From Rhizobium sp. TH2 (GTDB lineage Bacteria; Pseudomonadota; Alphaproteobacteria; Rhizobiales; Rhizobiaceae), in the NCBI RefSeq assembly GCF_024707525.1, contig NZ_CP062231.1:992001-1056000 (forward strand): DNA of 64,000 nt, read 5' to 3'. The notes under the pieces are model-generated. The model searched no databases and was not told the origin of the DNA. It was given only the letters and a program-made list of their open reading frames with translations. Numbering within the stretch: position 1 is the stretch's first letter; each line of letters starts with the position of its first letter. Shown one piece after another: positions 1 through 9,128 of the stretch. Position numbers and translations under genes: made by a program.

Positions 1-79
1 CCGGAACATCGTTCCGAAGAAGCGTTTCAGCTCCCGGATCAAGGACGAACGGACCAAAGGCAATGCGCGTGTCCTGCAT
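1..79 (-). CDS. Winged-helix (Trans_reg_C) protein, N-terminal fragment cut by the window edge
   Basis: The minus strand reads an ATG at 77-79 followed by 26 codons giving MQDTRIAFGPFVLDPGAE and then TLLRNDVP. This is the typical opening of an OmpR-type winged-helix effector domain as found at the N-terminus of many rhizobial adenylate cyclase or TPR fusion regulators (the '(R)IxFGPFxLDP...LLR' strand pair). The rest lies outside the window, so neither the C-terminal partner domain nor the full length can be seen. It is transcribed divergently from the DUF1127 gene at 216. Recognition rests on a short stretch, so confidence is moderate. Confidence 0.55.
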   Translation of the reverse strand, partial: MQDTRIAFGPFVLDPGAETLLRNDVP

Positions 80-215
80 AGGACGCAGCTATAGCGGCTT
101 TGGAACTTTTTGCGAACTATTTGGGAGGGCTTAAGTACGACTCTGATCGCATCCGGCAGAATGTAGTCTCATTCAAGTCGAGGGCCACCGGCTCTCAAAT
201 CGTATGGAGGCTGCC

Positions 216-548
216 ATGAATGATAGTCCCACCCTGAGGCTGGCGGAAATGTCGCGTCGGCATTACAGTCTGGCGACCCTGCGAGGCACGATTGCGGCCT
301 GGCGTGAGCGGGCATTTTTTCGCTGGGAACTCGAGCAAATGTTAAGGGACAATCCTCATTTGATCGATGATACAGGTCTTACAAAACGGCAGGCCGAGGC
401 GGAGATCGCCAAGCCCTTCTGGCAGACATACGGCGAACACGCCAATGATATCGGATCGTCAGTATCGGCTCGCCTCAGTGGTTCACCGGCACTTGCAATT
501 GCCGGAATTTTTACAGCACTGATTCAGGGGCCGCATGACTGCCGATAG
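216..548 (+). CDS. DUF1127-like small protein
   Basis: 110 residues. The C-terminal half has the DUF1127 (YjiS) pattern: an arginine-rich helix (around WRERAFFRWELEQM), then the hallmark 'L.DIGLTR.EAE.E..KPFW' motif, here as LIDDTGLTKRQAEAEIAKPFW split over residues ~54-75. DUF1127 proteins are small cytoplasmic proteins; some in Agrobacterium and Sinorhizobium act in phosphate, stress or RNA-linked regulation, but no function can be assigned here. The ATG at 216 is preferred over the in-frame ATG at 204 because GGAGG lies at 206-210. The last 14 bases overlap the start of the MFS gene in another frame, which suggests translational coupling. The 35-residue tail after the motif is longer than in minimal family members. 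Confidence 0.75.
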   Translation: MNDSPTLRLAEMSRRHYSLATLRGTIAAWRERAFFRWELEQMLRDNPHLIDDTGLTKRQAEAEIAKPFWQTYGEHANDIGSSVSARLSGSPALAIAGIFTALIQGPHDCR

Positions 549-1713
549 CACGACATCGCCGCGAGATGATCGGACGCCATGGGCCGCGATGGCGGGCATC
601 ATCGCGACCGTCACGGTGTTCGCCCTCGCGCAGGGCCTGACCTATCCGCTGCTCAGCTTCATCCTGGAGCGGCAAGGGACGACGTCTGGCCTGATCGGCC
701 TGTCTGCTGCGATGACGCCGCTGGGCTTCATCGTATCGGCGCCCTTCATTCCGGCGCTGTCTCGCCGCCTGGGCGGCGGACGGCTGGCGATCCTGTGCTC
801 GATCCTGGCCGCGCCGATCCTGATCGCGATTGCCTGGACTGAGGACGTCTGGGCCTGGATGCCGCTGCGCTTCCTGCTCGGCTTCGTTGCCAATCCGCTC
901 TATGTGATCAGCGAAACCTGGCTGATCACGATCACGCCCGCGCCGCGCCGGGGCCGCATTATGGGCCTCTATTCATCGATCGTTTCGGGCGGTTTTGCCA
1001 TCGGCCCGCTGTCGCTGGGCCTGGTCGGGACGCAGGGTTGGCCGCCGTTCATGGTCGGCATCGTGGCCTTCCTTCTCTGTGGCCTGATCGTGCTCGCGGT
1101 CGTGCCGCGCCTGCCTGATATGCCTGACGAAGGTGAGGCGACATCGGTCGGCGGCTTCTTCGCACTGGCGCCGCTGCTGTTATTCGCGGTTTTCGCCGCC
1201 GCTGCCTTCGAGCAGAGCCTGCTTTCCCTGTTCGCGGTCTATGGCGCGGCACTCGGCAGCGGCGAGGGGCGCATCGCCTCGCTCATCACCTGTTTCATCG
1301 CCGGCAATGCCGTTTTCCAGATCATGCTCGGGCGCGTCGCCGAACAATCTGGCTCGATGCGGACCATGCTGTTCTGCGCCCTGGTTTCGCTGGCCGGTTG
1401 CCTGCTGATGCCGGCGAGCTTCCATTCATGGCTCATCTGGCCGATCATTTTCGTCTGGGGCGGAGCCTCGTTCGGGATCTACACGATGGCACTGATCCAA
1501 CTCGGCGAGCGTTTCACCGGCCAGGCCCTGATCGCCGGCAATGCGGCCTTCGCGCTGGCATGGGGCATAGGCGGCATCGTGGGCTCGCCCGCCACCGGCC
1601 TCACGATGCAACTTATCGGACACCAGGGACTGCCAGTGTCCCTTGGCGTGCTGTGCTGTGTGCTGGCGGTGTTCTTGATGGCACCGCACCGGAGACGGGG
1701 TCCCCAGCGCTGA
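535..1713 (+). CDS. MFS transporter (YcaD-like)
   Basis: 392 residues with about 12 hydrophobic segments and short loops, the length and layout of a major facilitator superfamily permease. The loop after TM2 (SRRLGGGRL) and the 'RRGRIMGLYSS' stretch between TM4 and TM5 fit the MFS_1 family and in particular the YcaD/UMF subfamily of putative drug or metabolite exporters. The protein sits in the inner membrane and would use the proton gradient; the substrate is unknown. Its start lies inside the DUF1127 gene (14-base overlap), so the two are probably co-translated. The gene converges with the broken chemoreceptor at 1740. Confidence 0.85.
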   Translation: MTADSTTSPRDDRTPWAAMAGIIATVTVFALAQGLTYPLLSFILERQGTTSGLIGLSAAMTPLGFIVSAPFIPALSRRLGGGRLAILCSILAAPILIAIAWTEDVWAWMPLRFLLGFVANPLYVISETWLITITPAPRRGRIMGLYSSIVSGGFAIGPLSLGLVGTQGWPPFMVGIVAFLLCGLIVLAVVPRLPDMPDEGEATSVGGFFALAPLLLFAVFAAAAFEQSLLSLFAVYGAALGSGEGRIASLITCFIAGNAVFQIMLGRVAEQSGSMRTMLFCALVSLAGCLLMPASFHSWLIWPIIFVWGGASFGIYTMALIQLGERFTGQALIAGNAAFALAWGIGGIVGSPATGLTMQLIGHQGLPVSLGVLCCVLAVFLMAPHRRRGPQR

Positions 1714-1739
1714 AGGACTTTTGGATGTGATGTCAGATA

Positions 1740-2060
1740 TCAGGCGGCGCGGACAAATCCGGTCTGTGCCTCGCCATCGCCCAGTCGGAACCGGCCGACC
1801 AGTTCCATCAGCATGTCGGCTTCCTCGGCGAGCTGGCGGGTGGCAGCACTCGTCTCTTCCACCATGGCGGCGTTGCGCTGGGTCATCTGGTCCATCGAAT
1901 CGACTGAGGCGTTGACCTCCTGCAACGACACGGACTGTTCGCGCGCCGATCTTGCGATCAGGTCGACCTGGCTGGAAATCTCGACGATCTGGTGTGAAAT
2001 CTCGATCAGCGCGTCGCCGTCTCCCCGACATAGCGCGCGCCGGTGGCGACTTCGTTGGGG
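1740..2060 (-). pseudogene. Remnant of a methyl-accepting chemotaxis protein (C-terminal tail only)
   Basis: The minus strand encodes about 100 residues closely matching the last part of the chemoreceptor encoded just upstream at 2220-4757: EVATGARYVGET, then DALIEISHQIVEISSQVDLI, the [15 protein letters not shown] motif and a QTGFVRAA end. Everything N-terminal (sensor, membrane segments, HAMP, most of the signalling hairpin) is missing. The surviving tail is itself out of frame near 2021-2026, where one G appears lost between GGGGAGACG and GCGACGCG. No promoter or start codon serves it. It is best read as a decayed tandem paralogue. A sequencing error would explain the frameshift but not the missing 5' part. 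Confidence 0.75.
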
Positions 2061-2168
2061 TGACGGCCAGCGCGCATACAGGCCAGAGCGTCTCATCTTG
2101 CTCTTGACGAGCCACTAAAAACATCGCCAAAGACGGGCCGCTTGCATCGAAATGTGGCAGCGTGGCAA

Positions 2169-2195
2169 CAAAAAAACGGGCCCCGAAAGGCCCGC
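2169..2195 (-). terminator. Rho-independent terminator of the chemoreceptor gene
   Basis: On the minus strand a CGGGCC / GGCCCG stem with a short TTTCGG loop is followed by seven T residues. It lies 25 bases past the stop of the 845-residue chemoreceptor. Confidence 0.8.
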
Positions 2196-2219
2196 TGATC
2201 TTGTGAAGGAATGCTTCGC

Positions 2220-4757
2220 TCAGGCGACCCGGCGATGGCGTTCCTGCGCATGGCCGGCCACCGGCGACAGCTTGAACTGATCAACCAGGGCCATCAGCGT
2301 ATCGGCTTCCTGGGCGAGCTGGCGTGTCGCGGCATTGGTCTCTTCCACCATGGCCGCGTTCTTCTGCGTCATGTGGTCCATCGAGTTGACGGCGGAATTG
2401 ACCTCGCCGAGGCCGTTCGACTGGTCGCGGCTCGCCATGGCGATCAGATCGACTTGCTCCGATACCGTCAGGATCTTCTTCGAGATCTCCGAGAGAACCT
2501 GTCCCGTCTCCTGCACGAGGCGGGAGCCGGAATTGACTTCGGTGGTCGACTTGTCGATCAGGTCCTTGATCTCCTTGGCAGCACTCGCCGAGCGTTGTGC
2601 AAGCTCGCGAACTTCCTGCGCCACGACGGCGAAGCCCCGACCTGCCTCACCCGCACGTGCCGCTTCGATACCGGCGTTGAGCGCGAGAAGGTTGGTCTGG
2701 AAGGCGATTTCGTCGATCACGTCGATGATCTGGACAATCTTCGAGGACGCGTCTTCGATGCGCGCCATCGCCTGGATGGCATTGCCGACGACCTTGGAGG
2801 ATGCATCGGCGGATTGCTTCGTGCTCGCCACGATCTGATTGGTTTCCTCGGCGCGTTCGGCCGAGGACTTGACGGTGACGGTGATCTCCTCGACGGCGGC
2901 AGCGGTCTGTTCGAGCGAGGCGGCCTGCTGCTCGGTGCGCTTGGACAGTTCGTCCGCGGAACCCGACAGCTCGTTCGAGTTGTGTTGGATCATCTGCGCA
3001 TTGTTGCGGATCTGGCTCAGCGTATCCTGCAGCCGCACCAGCGAGCCGTTGAAGTCGTTGCGCAACGTCTCGAGCTTGCCGAAGAACGGCGTCTCGATCG
3101 TCTGCGAGATATCACCCTGAGACAGGCGGCCGAGGCCGGCGGCCAGTGCATTGACGGCGAAATCGATCTGCCGATCGACATCGAGCTTCTCGGCATCGTT
3201 GCGGCGGCGTTCGTCTTCGGCGGCCATGCGTTCGGCTTCGCTCTGCTGCTCGATCTCGATCTTGGCGACGGCGTTCTGCTTGAAGACGCCGAGCGCGCGG
3301 GCCATTTCACCGATTTCATCGACACGGGCCTCGCCGTTGATCGTGGTGTCCAGCGCCCCTTCGGCCAGGCGGCGCATCGAGGAGGTAATCTGTCCGATCG
3401 GGCCCTTGAAGGTCATGACCAGGCCGATGCCGGCGAAGATGGCGATGACAATGCCGAGAACGGTCGCGCCGATGGAAATTCCGTTGGCGCTCTGGCGTTC
3501 CTGGCCGGCGCTCTGCTTCTGCAGTTCGGCAAAGGAGGTGAGCTGTTTCCAGATGACGTCGATCTCAGCGGCGGTGGCAGCGAATTTCTGATGGCGTTCC
3601 TCGCTGGCCTTCACCAGTGCCGTGGCATCCTTGTCCATGGCGTCGACCGCCGGCAGGAACGATGATTTGAGCGGCGCGAAGAACGCCTGGTCCTTGGCGC
3701 TGCCTTCCAGCATCACCATGTCTTTGCGGACGATCTCGAACTCGCCGAACAGGCGCTTGCGGTTGATTTCCGTCGGATCGACCAGGAAGCGGGCAAGCTC
3801 GATCTGGATAGAGTATCCCGAGGTTACCACCTTGCGGCTGTCGAGCAGCACGCCTTCGGCCTTGACCAGCGGAGTGTCGAGTTCTGAGAATTTCTGTGTC
3901 GCGTTCTTCATCTTCAGCGCCGCGGCGACGCCGAGATAGACGGATGTCTGGCGGAAGCTCGAAAGCTTGCTCGACATCTTCGCGATGCCATCCAGCGACT
4001 TGTCATTGGCGGCGACAAGCGTGTCGAGTTCCTTGATCGCGGCGGCGAGCGACTTGGCGACCGCCTTGTTGCCCTCCGGCAGGGCCGGCGTCAGGATCCT
4101 GAGGCGCTTCTTGAGTTCCCCGAGGTTGGATTTGACGACGTCGAACTTCTCGTCAGGCGTCTTGGCCTTCATGAACAGGTTGGAGGTGTCGGTCAGGAAC
4201 TTCGCCGAGGTGTTGATGCGGTCGGCCTCACGCAGCAGCGATTTTGCCGCGTTCTCGTCGTTGCGCATGCCCTTCTGGATCTGCGTCGTGGCTTCCAGCA
4301 CCTTCATCTGCGACGTCGTGATGACGTTGAGATTGGTGCGGATGCTCTTGTCGAGAGCCGCTTCGCTCTCATGCAGTGTCCAGAGTTCGCCGACGCGGGC
4401 GATAATGCCATCGACGGATTTCGAGGCGCTCTCGAGGTCGGCGCGCCCTTCGGCACTGGCATCGAGTTGTGCGAGCGTTGCCGAGAGCGTCTCGCCCTGG
4501 CTCTTCAGCCTGTTTGCCAGATCGTCGCGCTTTTCAGCCGTGGCGTTTTCCAGGAAGCTGTTCATCGCGCCGGACACGTCCCGGAAACCGGAAAGCGATT
4601 GCAATACGCTGTTGGAGATCTCCATCCGCCCCTGTAGCAGGCCCGAGGCATAAAGCCCGGTCACGCCGACCGCGGTGATCGACACCACGAAAGGCAGGAT
4701 GAAGATGAGAACTTTCGTCTGGATCCTGAAGCGGGATAGAATCCTGTCGATATTCAT
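2220..4757 (-). CDS. Methyl-accepting chemotaxis protein
   Basis: 845 residues. Layout: a short cytoplasmic lead, TM1 at about 14-38, a long helical periplasmic sensor region (about 40-425), TM2 at about 428-450, HAMP, then a coiled-coil signalling domain with the universally conserved hairpin tip ([19 protein letters not shown] followed by [20 protein letters not shown]). It senses an unknown periplasmic ligand and signals through CheW/CheA. The ATG at 4757 is chosen because GGAGGA lies 11 bases upstream; a start 20 codons earlier lacks such a site. There is no C-terminal NWETF-type CheR tether. The gene stands alone, with its own terminator and a decayed copy of its tail downstream. Confidence 0.93.
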   Translation of the reverse strand: MNIDRILSRFRIQTKVLIFILPFVVSITAVGVTGLYASGLLQGRMEISNSVLQSLSGFRDVSGAMNSFLENATAEKRDDLANRLKSQGETLSATLAQLDASAEGRADLESASKSVDGIIARVGELWTLHESEAALDKSIRTNLNVITTSQMKVLEATTQIQKGMRNDENAAKSLLREADRINTSAKFLTDTSNLFMKAKTPDEKFDVVKSNLGELKKRLRILTPALPEGNKAVAKSLAAAIKELDTLVAANDKSLDGIAKMSSKLSSFRQTSVYLGVAAALKMKNATQKFSELDTPLVKAEGVLLDSRKVVTSGYSIQIELARFLVDPTEINRKRLFGEFEIVRKDMVMLEGSAKDQAFFAPLKSSFLPAVDAMDKDATALVKASEERHQKFAATAAEIDVIWKQLTSFAELQKQSAGQERQSANGISIGATVLGIVIAIFAGIGLVMTFKGPIGQITSSMRRLAEGALDTTINGEARVDEIGEMARALGVFKQNAVAKIEIEQQSEAERMAAEDERRRNDAEKLDVDRQIDFAVNALAAGLGRLSQGDISQTIETPFFGKLETLRNDFNGSLVRLQDTLSQIRNNAQMIQHNSNELSGSADELSKRTEQQAASLEQTAAAVEEITVTVKSSAERAEETNQIVASTKQSADASSKVVGNAIQAMARIEDASSKIVQIIDVIDEIAFQTNLLALNAGIEAARAGEAGRGFAVVAQEVRELAQRSASAAKEIKDLIDKSTTEVNSGSRLVQETGQVLSEISKKILTVSEQVDLIAMASRDQSNGLGEVNSAVNSMDHMTQKNAAMVEETNAATRQLAQEADTLMALVDQFKLSPVAGHAQERHRRVA

Positions 4758-4954
4758 GGGAGCAAGTCTCCTCCGGAACGCGCAAAATGAGCTGGGGATC
4801 GACGGCAATGCAATCATTGCACTCTTCCCGGCATTCGCGAGTCAGAGACCGTCTGGTTCACGGATTATTGATTGCTCGTATTAATTTTGCATTACGGCGC
4901 TAAGCGTCCGCAAACCGTAAGCACGCTTTTATGCGAATTGCTTCGCCGTCGCGT

Positions 4955-5101
4955 TCAGGCGAGGGCTTTGAAAGCATAGAGAACAGCCGCGAGCATGGAA
5001 ACGGATATGGCAATCCGTACCGCTGACCGGATATCCAGGCGGGCCGGCTTTGCAATGGCGCGAGCGCGGCGGAGACGACGGGTGGAGTGATCCTGATGCA
5101 T
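4955..5101 (-). CDS. Possible 48-residue small membrane protein
   Basis: An ATG at 5101 preceded by GAGGGA opens 48 codons: a basic N-terminal half (HSTRRLRRARAIAKPARL) followed by a single hydrophobic helix (IAISVSMLAAVLYAFKALA) that ends the protein. Such a layout fits a small inner-membrane protein of unknown function. It is the only coding candidate in the 522-base gap between the chemoreceptor and the glutamine synthetase. I do not recognise the family, and chance cannot be excluded. Confidence 0.4.
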   Translation of the reverse strand: MHQDHSTRRLRRARAIAKPARLDIRSAVRIAISVSMLAAVLYAFKALA

Positions 5102-5279
5102 GGATGGTCCCTCGAAGGTCAGTGCGTCCACGATGGAGCCAATCCCTTAAGAAAGGCTGAAATCGTGCGGCAAGGTCTTGCCTGAGGCTCCAACTGTGCC
5201 GAATTTCGTTTCGCCCCCCTCGCCATTTGGCCGGGAAGAGCTATGATCGCCGCCGGGAGCAACAACAATCAGGTTAATC

Positions 5280-6719
5280 ATGGCAGCCAAGAAAGTCCGC
5301 AACAAGATCATTCAGAAGACGACTGCGACTCCTCCAAAGCCATCCCCCGTTCTGCTCAATACCCGTGGTGTTTCCGACTGGAAGGAGGCGGCCGAATGGC
5401 TGCGCGCCCGCGGCATCGAGGATATCGAATGCATCACGCCCGACCTAGCCGGTGTTCCGCGCGGAAAAATGATGCCGTCCTCGAAATTCACCTCCAATAC
5501 CTCGCTCGCACTGCCATCGGCGATCTACCGGCACACGATCTCAGGCGGTTATCCAGACGAGACCGAAGAATTCCGCTACGACTCGCGAGACAGTGACATA
5601 AAGCTCGTACCCGATCTTTCGACCCTTTCCGTCGTGCCCTGGGAAACCGATCCGACTGCGCAGGTGATCTGTGACATCGTCGATACCGACGGCAAGGCCG
5701 TGCGCTACACTCCGCGCAACCTGCTCAAGCACGTCATGTCGCTCTACAAGGATCGCGGCTGGAAGCCGGTCGTGGCGCCCGAGATCGAGTTCTACCTCGT
5801 CGCCAAAAACGAAGATCCGGACTATCCGCTGAAGCCGCCGACGGGTCGTTCGGGCCGCTCGATCCAGGGCGGGCAGGGCTATTCTATGGCCGGCATCAAC
5901 GAGTTCGACGAGCTGATCGACGACATCTACCATTTCTCGGCCGCTCAAGGGCTGGAGATCGATACCCTGATCCATGAAGAGGGGCCGGCGCAGCTCGAAA
6001 TCAACCTGCGCCATGGCGACCCGGTCGAGCTTGCCGACCAGGTGTTCATGTTCAAGCGCACCATCCGGGAAGCCGCGATGGGCCACGGCATCTATGCCAC
6101 CTTCATGGCCAAACCGATGGAAGGCCAGGCGGGCTCGGCCATGCACATCCACCAGTCCGTGGTCGATATCAAGACGGGCAAGAATGTCTTCTCTAACCCG
6201 GACGGTACGGCATCGAAGGAATTCTATGGCTTCATCGGCGGCATGCAGACTTTCGTGCCGAAGACACTGGTGATGATGGCGCCCTATGTGAATTCCTATC
6301 GCCGCCTGACGCCGAGCATGTCGGCCCCCGTCAACAATGCCTGGGGTTACGACAACCGCACGACGGCGTTCCGCATACCAGTCTCAGATGCCGCCGCCCG
6401 CCGCGTCGAAAACCGCCTGCCGAGCTCGGACGCCAATCCGTACCTCGCGCTCGCAGCGTCGCTTGCCTGTGGCTGGCTCGGCATCATGAAGGGCCTCCAT
6501 CCGACGCCGCCATCCGACGGCACGGCCAATGAAGGCTCGATCGAACTGCCGCGCGGCCTGCTCGAAGGTGTATCGCTGCTGGAGAACGAGCCTGCGCTGC
6601 GCGAGGTCTTCGGCGACGAGTTCATCGGCATGTATGCCGGCGTCAAGCGCGGCGAATTCGAGACCTTCATGCAGGTGATCAGCCCCTGGGAGCGGGAATA
6701 CCTGCTGCTCAACGTCTGA
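5280..6719 (+). CDS. Glutamine synthetase family protein, gamma-glutamylpolyamine synthetase-like (PuuA type)
   Basis: 479 residues. The ATP-grasp-like GS fold is evident: N-terminal beta-grasp region with DLAGVPRGK (about residues 55-63), the metal-binding 'APEIEFYL' motif, 'EEGPAQLEINL' , the ATP site around 'GQAGSAMHIHQS' and the C-terminal 'NPYLALAASLACG' helix. The motif wording (AxEIEFY, GPxQxEINL, GSGxHxHxS) fits the PuuA/GlnT subgroup that glutamylates amines such as putrescine rather than ammonia. A complete potFGHI importer lies 6.5 kb downstream, which supports a polyamine role, though the substrate is inferred. The first 30 residues are an unusual Lys/Pro-rich extension. It ends in a clear terminator at 6745. 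Confidence 0.85.
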   Translation: MAAKKVRNKIIQKTTATPPKPSPVLLNTRGVSDWKEAAEWLRARGIEDIECITPDLAGVPRGKMMPSSKFTSNTSLALPSAIYRHTISGGYPDETEEFRYDSRDSDIKLVPDLSTLSVVPWETDPTAQVICDIVDTDGKAVRYTPRNLLKHVMSLYKDRGWKPVVAPEIEFYLVAKNEDPDYPLKPPTGRSGRSIQGGQGYSMAGINEFDELIDDIYHFSAAQGLEIDTLIHEEGPAQLEINLRHGDPVELADQVFMFKRTIREAAMGHGIYATFMAKPMEGQAGSAMHIHQSVVDIKTGKNVFSNPDGTASKEFYGFIGGMQTFVPKTLVMMAPYVNSYRRLTPSMSAPVNNAWGYDNRTTAFRIPVSDAAARRVENRLPSSDANPYLALAASLACGWLGIMKGLHPTPPSDGTANEGSIELPRGLLEGVSLLENEPALREVFGDEFIGMYAGVKRGEFETFMQVISPWEREYLLLNV

Positions 6720-6744
6720 GTGATTGCACAAGTCCAATATGCAG

Positions 6745-6771
6745 ACGGCCCGGAGCAATCCGGGCCGTTTC
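6745..6771 (+). terminator. Terminator after the glutamine synthetase gene
   Basis: A perfect 9-bp stem (ACGGCCCGG / CCGGGCCGT) with a six-base loop, followed by TTTC. The next gene converges on it, so it may work in both directions. Confidence 0.75.
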
Positions 6772-6772
6772 G

Positions 6773-6916
6773 TTACCGGCTTGTATTCCGCCGATGCCAG
6801 GCGAATATCCGCGTCCAGGGCGATTCCGGCTCGGGTCGCGCGGGCGGGCGGTCTACCGGGCGGTAGCGTCCGGAAAAATGATCGACGAGCAGCAATGCTG
6901 CGAGCATATCTTGCAT
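6773..6916 (-). CDS. Small 47-residue hypothetical protein
   Basis: Begins MQDMLAALLLVDHFSGRYRP at an ATG on 6914-6916 with a full AAGGAGG ribosome site five bases upstream (6922-6928), and ends WTRIFAWHRRNTSR. The N-terminal third is hydrophobic, the middle is Pro/Arg/Glu-rich, and the end is basic with aromatic residues. The strong ribosome site and the terminator directly after the stop codon support a real gene. No family is recognised. It is divergent from the LysR gene. Confidence 0.6.
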   Translation of the reverse strand: MQDMLAALLLVDHFSGRYRPVDRPPARPEPESPWTRIFAWHRRNTSR

Positions 6917-7093
6917 AAAAGCCTCCTTCCGGCCCGGTGGCCGGTTATCAATGCGGATGTCGGATACGTCGATGAAACTGCGCCGGCAATTTGCCGGCAT
7001 GCGCAATTCTATAAGCAACCGCTGCCGGGATTTGTCAGTGGTCTGCTCCATCGGACCGTCCTCAATCTATCCGACAAAAATCTCTTTATATAC

Positions 7094-7121
7094 GGGTGAG
7101 AATGCATCATATAATTCACCC
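7094..7121. promoter_or_regulatory. Inverted repeat at the LysR start codon, possible autoregulatory site
   Basis: GGGTGA (7094-7099) and TCACCC (7116-7121) flank an AT-rich core containing the palindrome ATGCAT; the right arm abuts the ATG at 7122. The position would let a repressor block initiation, or an RNA hairpin cover the start codon. No usual Shine-Dalgarno lies upstream. Confidence 0.4.
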
Positions 7122-7997
7122 ATGAAAAATATCGGCTGGGACGCCTATCAGGTCTTCATCACGGTTGCGCGGCATGGCGGACTGACGGGCGCGGCACAGG
7201 TGTCTGGCCTCAGCCCGGCCACCGTTGGCCGGCGGGTTCTCGAACTCGAACAATCGATTGGCCGCACGCTGTTTTTACGCAGCCAGACCGGCTATGTGCT
7301 GACCACCGACGGCCAGATCCTGTTCGACCAGTTGAAAGACATGGAATCGGCCGTTCGTCGCGTCGAGAGTTGGCGCATGGAATCGTCGGGCGCCGTTACA
7401 CTCCGGCTTGCGGCGGGGACGTGGAACGCGCGCCTGATCGCCGAGAATTTCCGCGACCTCTGCAATGAGCGGGATAATTTCCGCGTCGAGATGACAGTGA
7501 CGGAAGCCCGCGCGCCGCTCGCCCACCGCGAACACGATGTCGGCCTGCGCGCCCATCCGCCGGAGGAAATGAACCTCGCCTCGCGGCTGATCGGCGAGGT
7601 TGCCTATGCTGCCTACCGTGCCAAGAGCGCGCCGCAATATCTGCCCGAACGCTGGATCGCCATCACCGAAGCCGATGCGATTTCGAGCTACCTGCGCTGG
7701 CCACATGAGAACCGCGCAAGCCAGATCGTCGTGACGGTGACCCGGCCGCGCTCGATCCTCGACCTGGTCAAGGCCGGGACCGGCAACGCCATCCTGCCCT
7801 GCTTCATCGGTGACATGGAACCCGGCATCGAGCGCGCCAGCGACGAAATTCCCGAACTCCGCCACAAGCAATGGGTCGTGACCAACAACGACGACCGCGC
7901 CCGCCGCGAAATCCGTACCCTTGCAGACCGCCTGACAAAGCTTTTAAAGGCGCATCAGGAACTATATGCCGGCAAGCGGCCGGTAAAAAATACCTGA
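7122..7997 (+). CDS. LysR family transcriptional regulator
   Basis: 291 residues. The N-terminus is a classical LysR winged helix-turn-helix (VFITVARHGGLTGAAQVSG, LSPATVGRRVLELEQSIG, then LFLRSQTGYVLTTDGQ, residues ~7-66). A linker helix and the periplasmic-binding-protein-like effector domain follow (about 90-285), with the family end pattern 'VKAGTGNAILPCFIGD'. The effector is unknown. The ATG at 7122 starts the HTH at the normal distance; the frame is open 171 bases further upstream, but that stretch encodes nothing like the family. It reads towards the ROK kinase 14 bases downstream and may be co-transcribed with it. Confidence 0.9.
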   Translation: MKNIGWDAYQVFITVARHGGLTGAAQVSGLSPATVGRRVLELEQSIGRTLFLRSQTGYVLTTDGQILFDQLKDMESAVRRVESWRMESSGAVTLRLAAGTWNARLIAENFRDLCNERDNFRVEMTVTEARAPLAHREHDVGLRAHPPEEMNLASRLIGEVAYAAYRAKSAPQYLPERWIAITEADAISSYLRWPHENRASQIVVTVTRPRSILDLVKAGTGNAILPCFIGDMEPGIERASDEIPELRHKQWVVTNNDDRARREIRTLADRLTKLLKAHQELYAGKRPVKNT

Positions 7998-8011
7998 CCA
8001 GGACTCATTGA

Positions 8012-8923
8012 ATGGCCATCATCTGTTTCGATATCGGCGGCAGCTTCATCAAGGGTGCGGTGGCGCGCGCGGCCGACGATATTTCGCCGTTGCCGCCACG
8101 GCCGACGCCGCTTGAGGATTTCGAAGCCTTCGTCGCAACCCTGATCGGCGTCATCGCCGCGACCGGTATCCGGCCCCAGCGCATCGCACTCTCCATCACC
8201 GGCGTCATCGATCCCGAAACGGGGGTGGCAACCGTCGCGAATATTCCCTGCATTCACGGCCGGACGCTTGCCGCCGATCTCGAAGCCGTCCTCGGCGTCG
8301 ATGTGCTGATCGCCAACGACGCCGATTGTTTCGCGCTGGCCGAAGCGGGGCTGGGTGCGGGCAGGGGGCATGCGATCGTGCTCGGCGCCATCCTCGGCAG
8401 CGGCGTCGGCGGCGGGCTGGTCGTCGATGGCCGGCTGGTCAACGAAAACGGTGGCTTCGCCGGCGAATGGGGCCACGGCCCGGCATTGCCCTTCTTCGCC
8501 GGCGATCCGCCGGTGGCGATCCCGGCCTACGAATGCGCCTGCGGCCAGCGGCGCTGCGTCAACACAGTGGGCGGCGCGCGCGGCATGGAACGCCTGCACC
8601 TTGAAATTCATCGCACGGAACTGTCGAGCAAGGAGATCGTCACGCGCTGGCTGGCAGGGGACGTCGATGCGGCGCGCACGATCGAGATCTATGTCGATCT
8701 CATCGCTTCGCCCTTAGCGCTCGCCGTCAACATCACCGGCGCCTCGATCGTCCCGGTCGGTGGGGGGCTGTCGAATTCGGCACCGCTGATATCAAGGATC
8801 GACGAGACGGTGCGGCAAAGGACACTGCGGCGCTTTTCCCGGCCGCTCGTCGTGCCGAGTGGGCTCACTGTGGAGCCCGGCCTGACGGGAGCTGCCTTGC
8901 TCGGCTTGGGGACGCAGGCATGA
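8012..8923 (+). CDS. ROK family sugar kinase
   Basis: 303 residues. The ATP phosphate-binding loop is FDIGGSFIKGAV near the N-terminus; 'ANDADCFALAEA' (about 92-103) supplies the catalytic Asp; 'GSGVGGGLVVDGRL' is the second phosphate loop; 'GEWGH' plus 'CACGQRRC' form the ROK zinc site (His and three Cys kept). The usual CxCGxxGCxE ends here with R in place of G and N in place of E. There is no DNA-binding domain, so this is a kinase and not a NagC/Mlc-type repressor. Hexose or N-acetylhexosamine substrates are typical for the family; which one cannot be told. It follows the LysR gene by 14 bases. Confidence 0.88.
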   Translation: MAIICFDIGGSFIKGAVARAADDISPLPPRPTPLEDFEAFVATLIGVIAATGIRPQRIALSITGVIDPETGVATVANIPCIHGRTLAADLEAVLGVDVLIANDADCFALAEAGLGAGRGHAIVLGAILGSGVGGGLVVDGRLVNENGGFAGEWGHGPALPFFAGDPPVAIPAYECACGQRRCVNTVGGARGMERLHLEIHRTELSSKEIVTRWLAGDVDAARTIEIYVDLIASPLALAVNITGASIVPVGGGLSNSAPLISRIDETVRQRTLRRFSRPLVVPSGLTVEPGLTGAALLGLGTQA

Positions 8924-8943
8924 ACCGGATACGTCGAGGTCGG

Positions 8944-9122
8944 ACACCCCCCTCTGTCCTGCCGGACATCTCCCCCTCAAGGGGGGAGATCCGCAAGAGG
9001 CATACGGCCCGACCTTTCCTAACATCGAAACTGGCGAAAGCGTTAGTTGATCGGGCGAGGCGGTACCCCCATTCAATCTCCCTCCTTGAGGGGGAGATGT
9101 CCGGCAGGACAGAGGGGGGTGT
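8944..9122. repeat. Rhizobial palindromic intergenic repeat (RIME-like), copy 1
   Basis: Two near-identical inverted arms, ACACCCCCCTCTGTCCTGCC onward at 8944 and its complement ending at 9122, each about 45 bases and each containing a smaller CTCCCCCTCAAGGGGGGAG palindrome. The core between them (about 90 bases) is not repeated. A second copy of the same arms lies at 49613-49771. The element type resembles the intergenic mosaic repeats known from Rhizobiales. The right arm runs to seven bases before the cutC start. Confidence 0.85.
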
Positions 9123-9128
9123 GCCCAA

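Noticed and set aside
2211..3665. Long open frame on the plus strand opposite the chemoreceptor
   Set aside because: Antisense to a clear MCP gene; its composition mirrors the codon bias of the real gene. No ribosome site and no family similarity.
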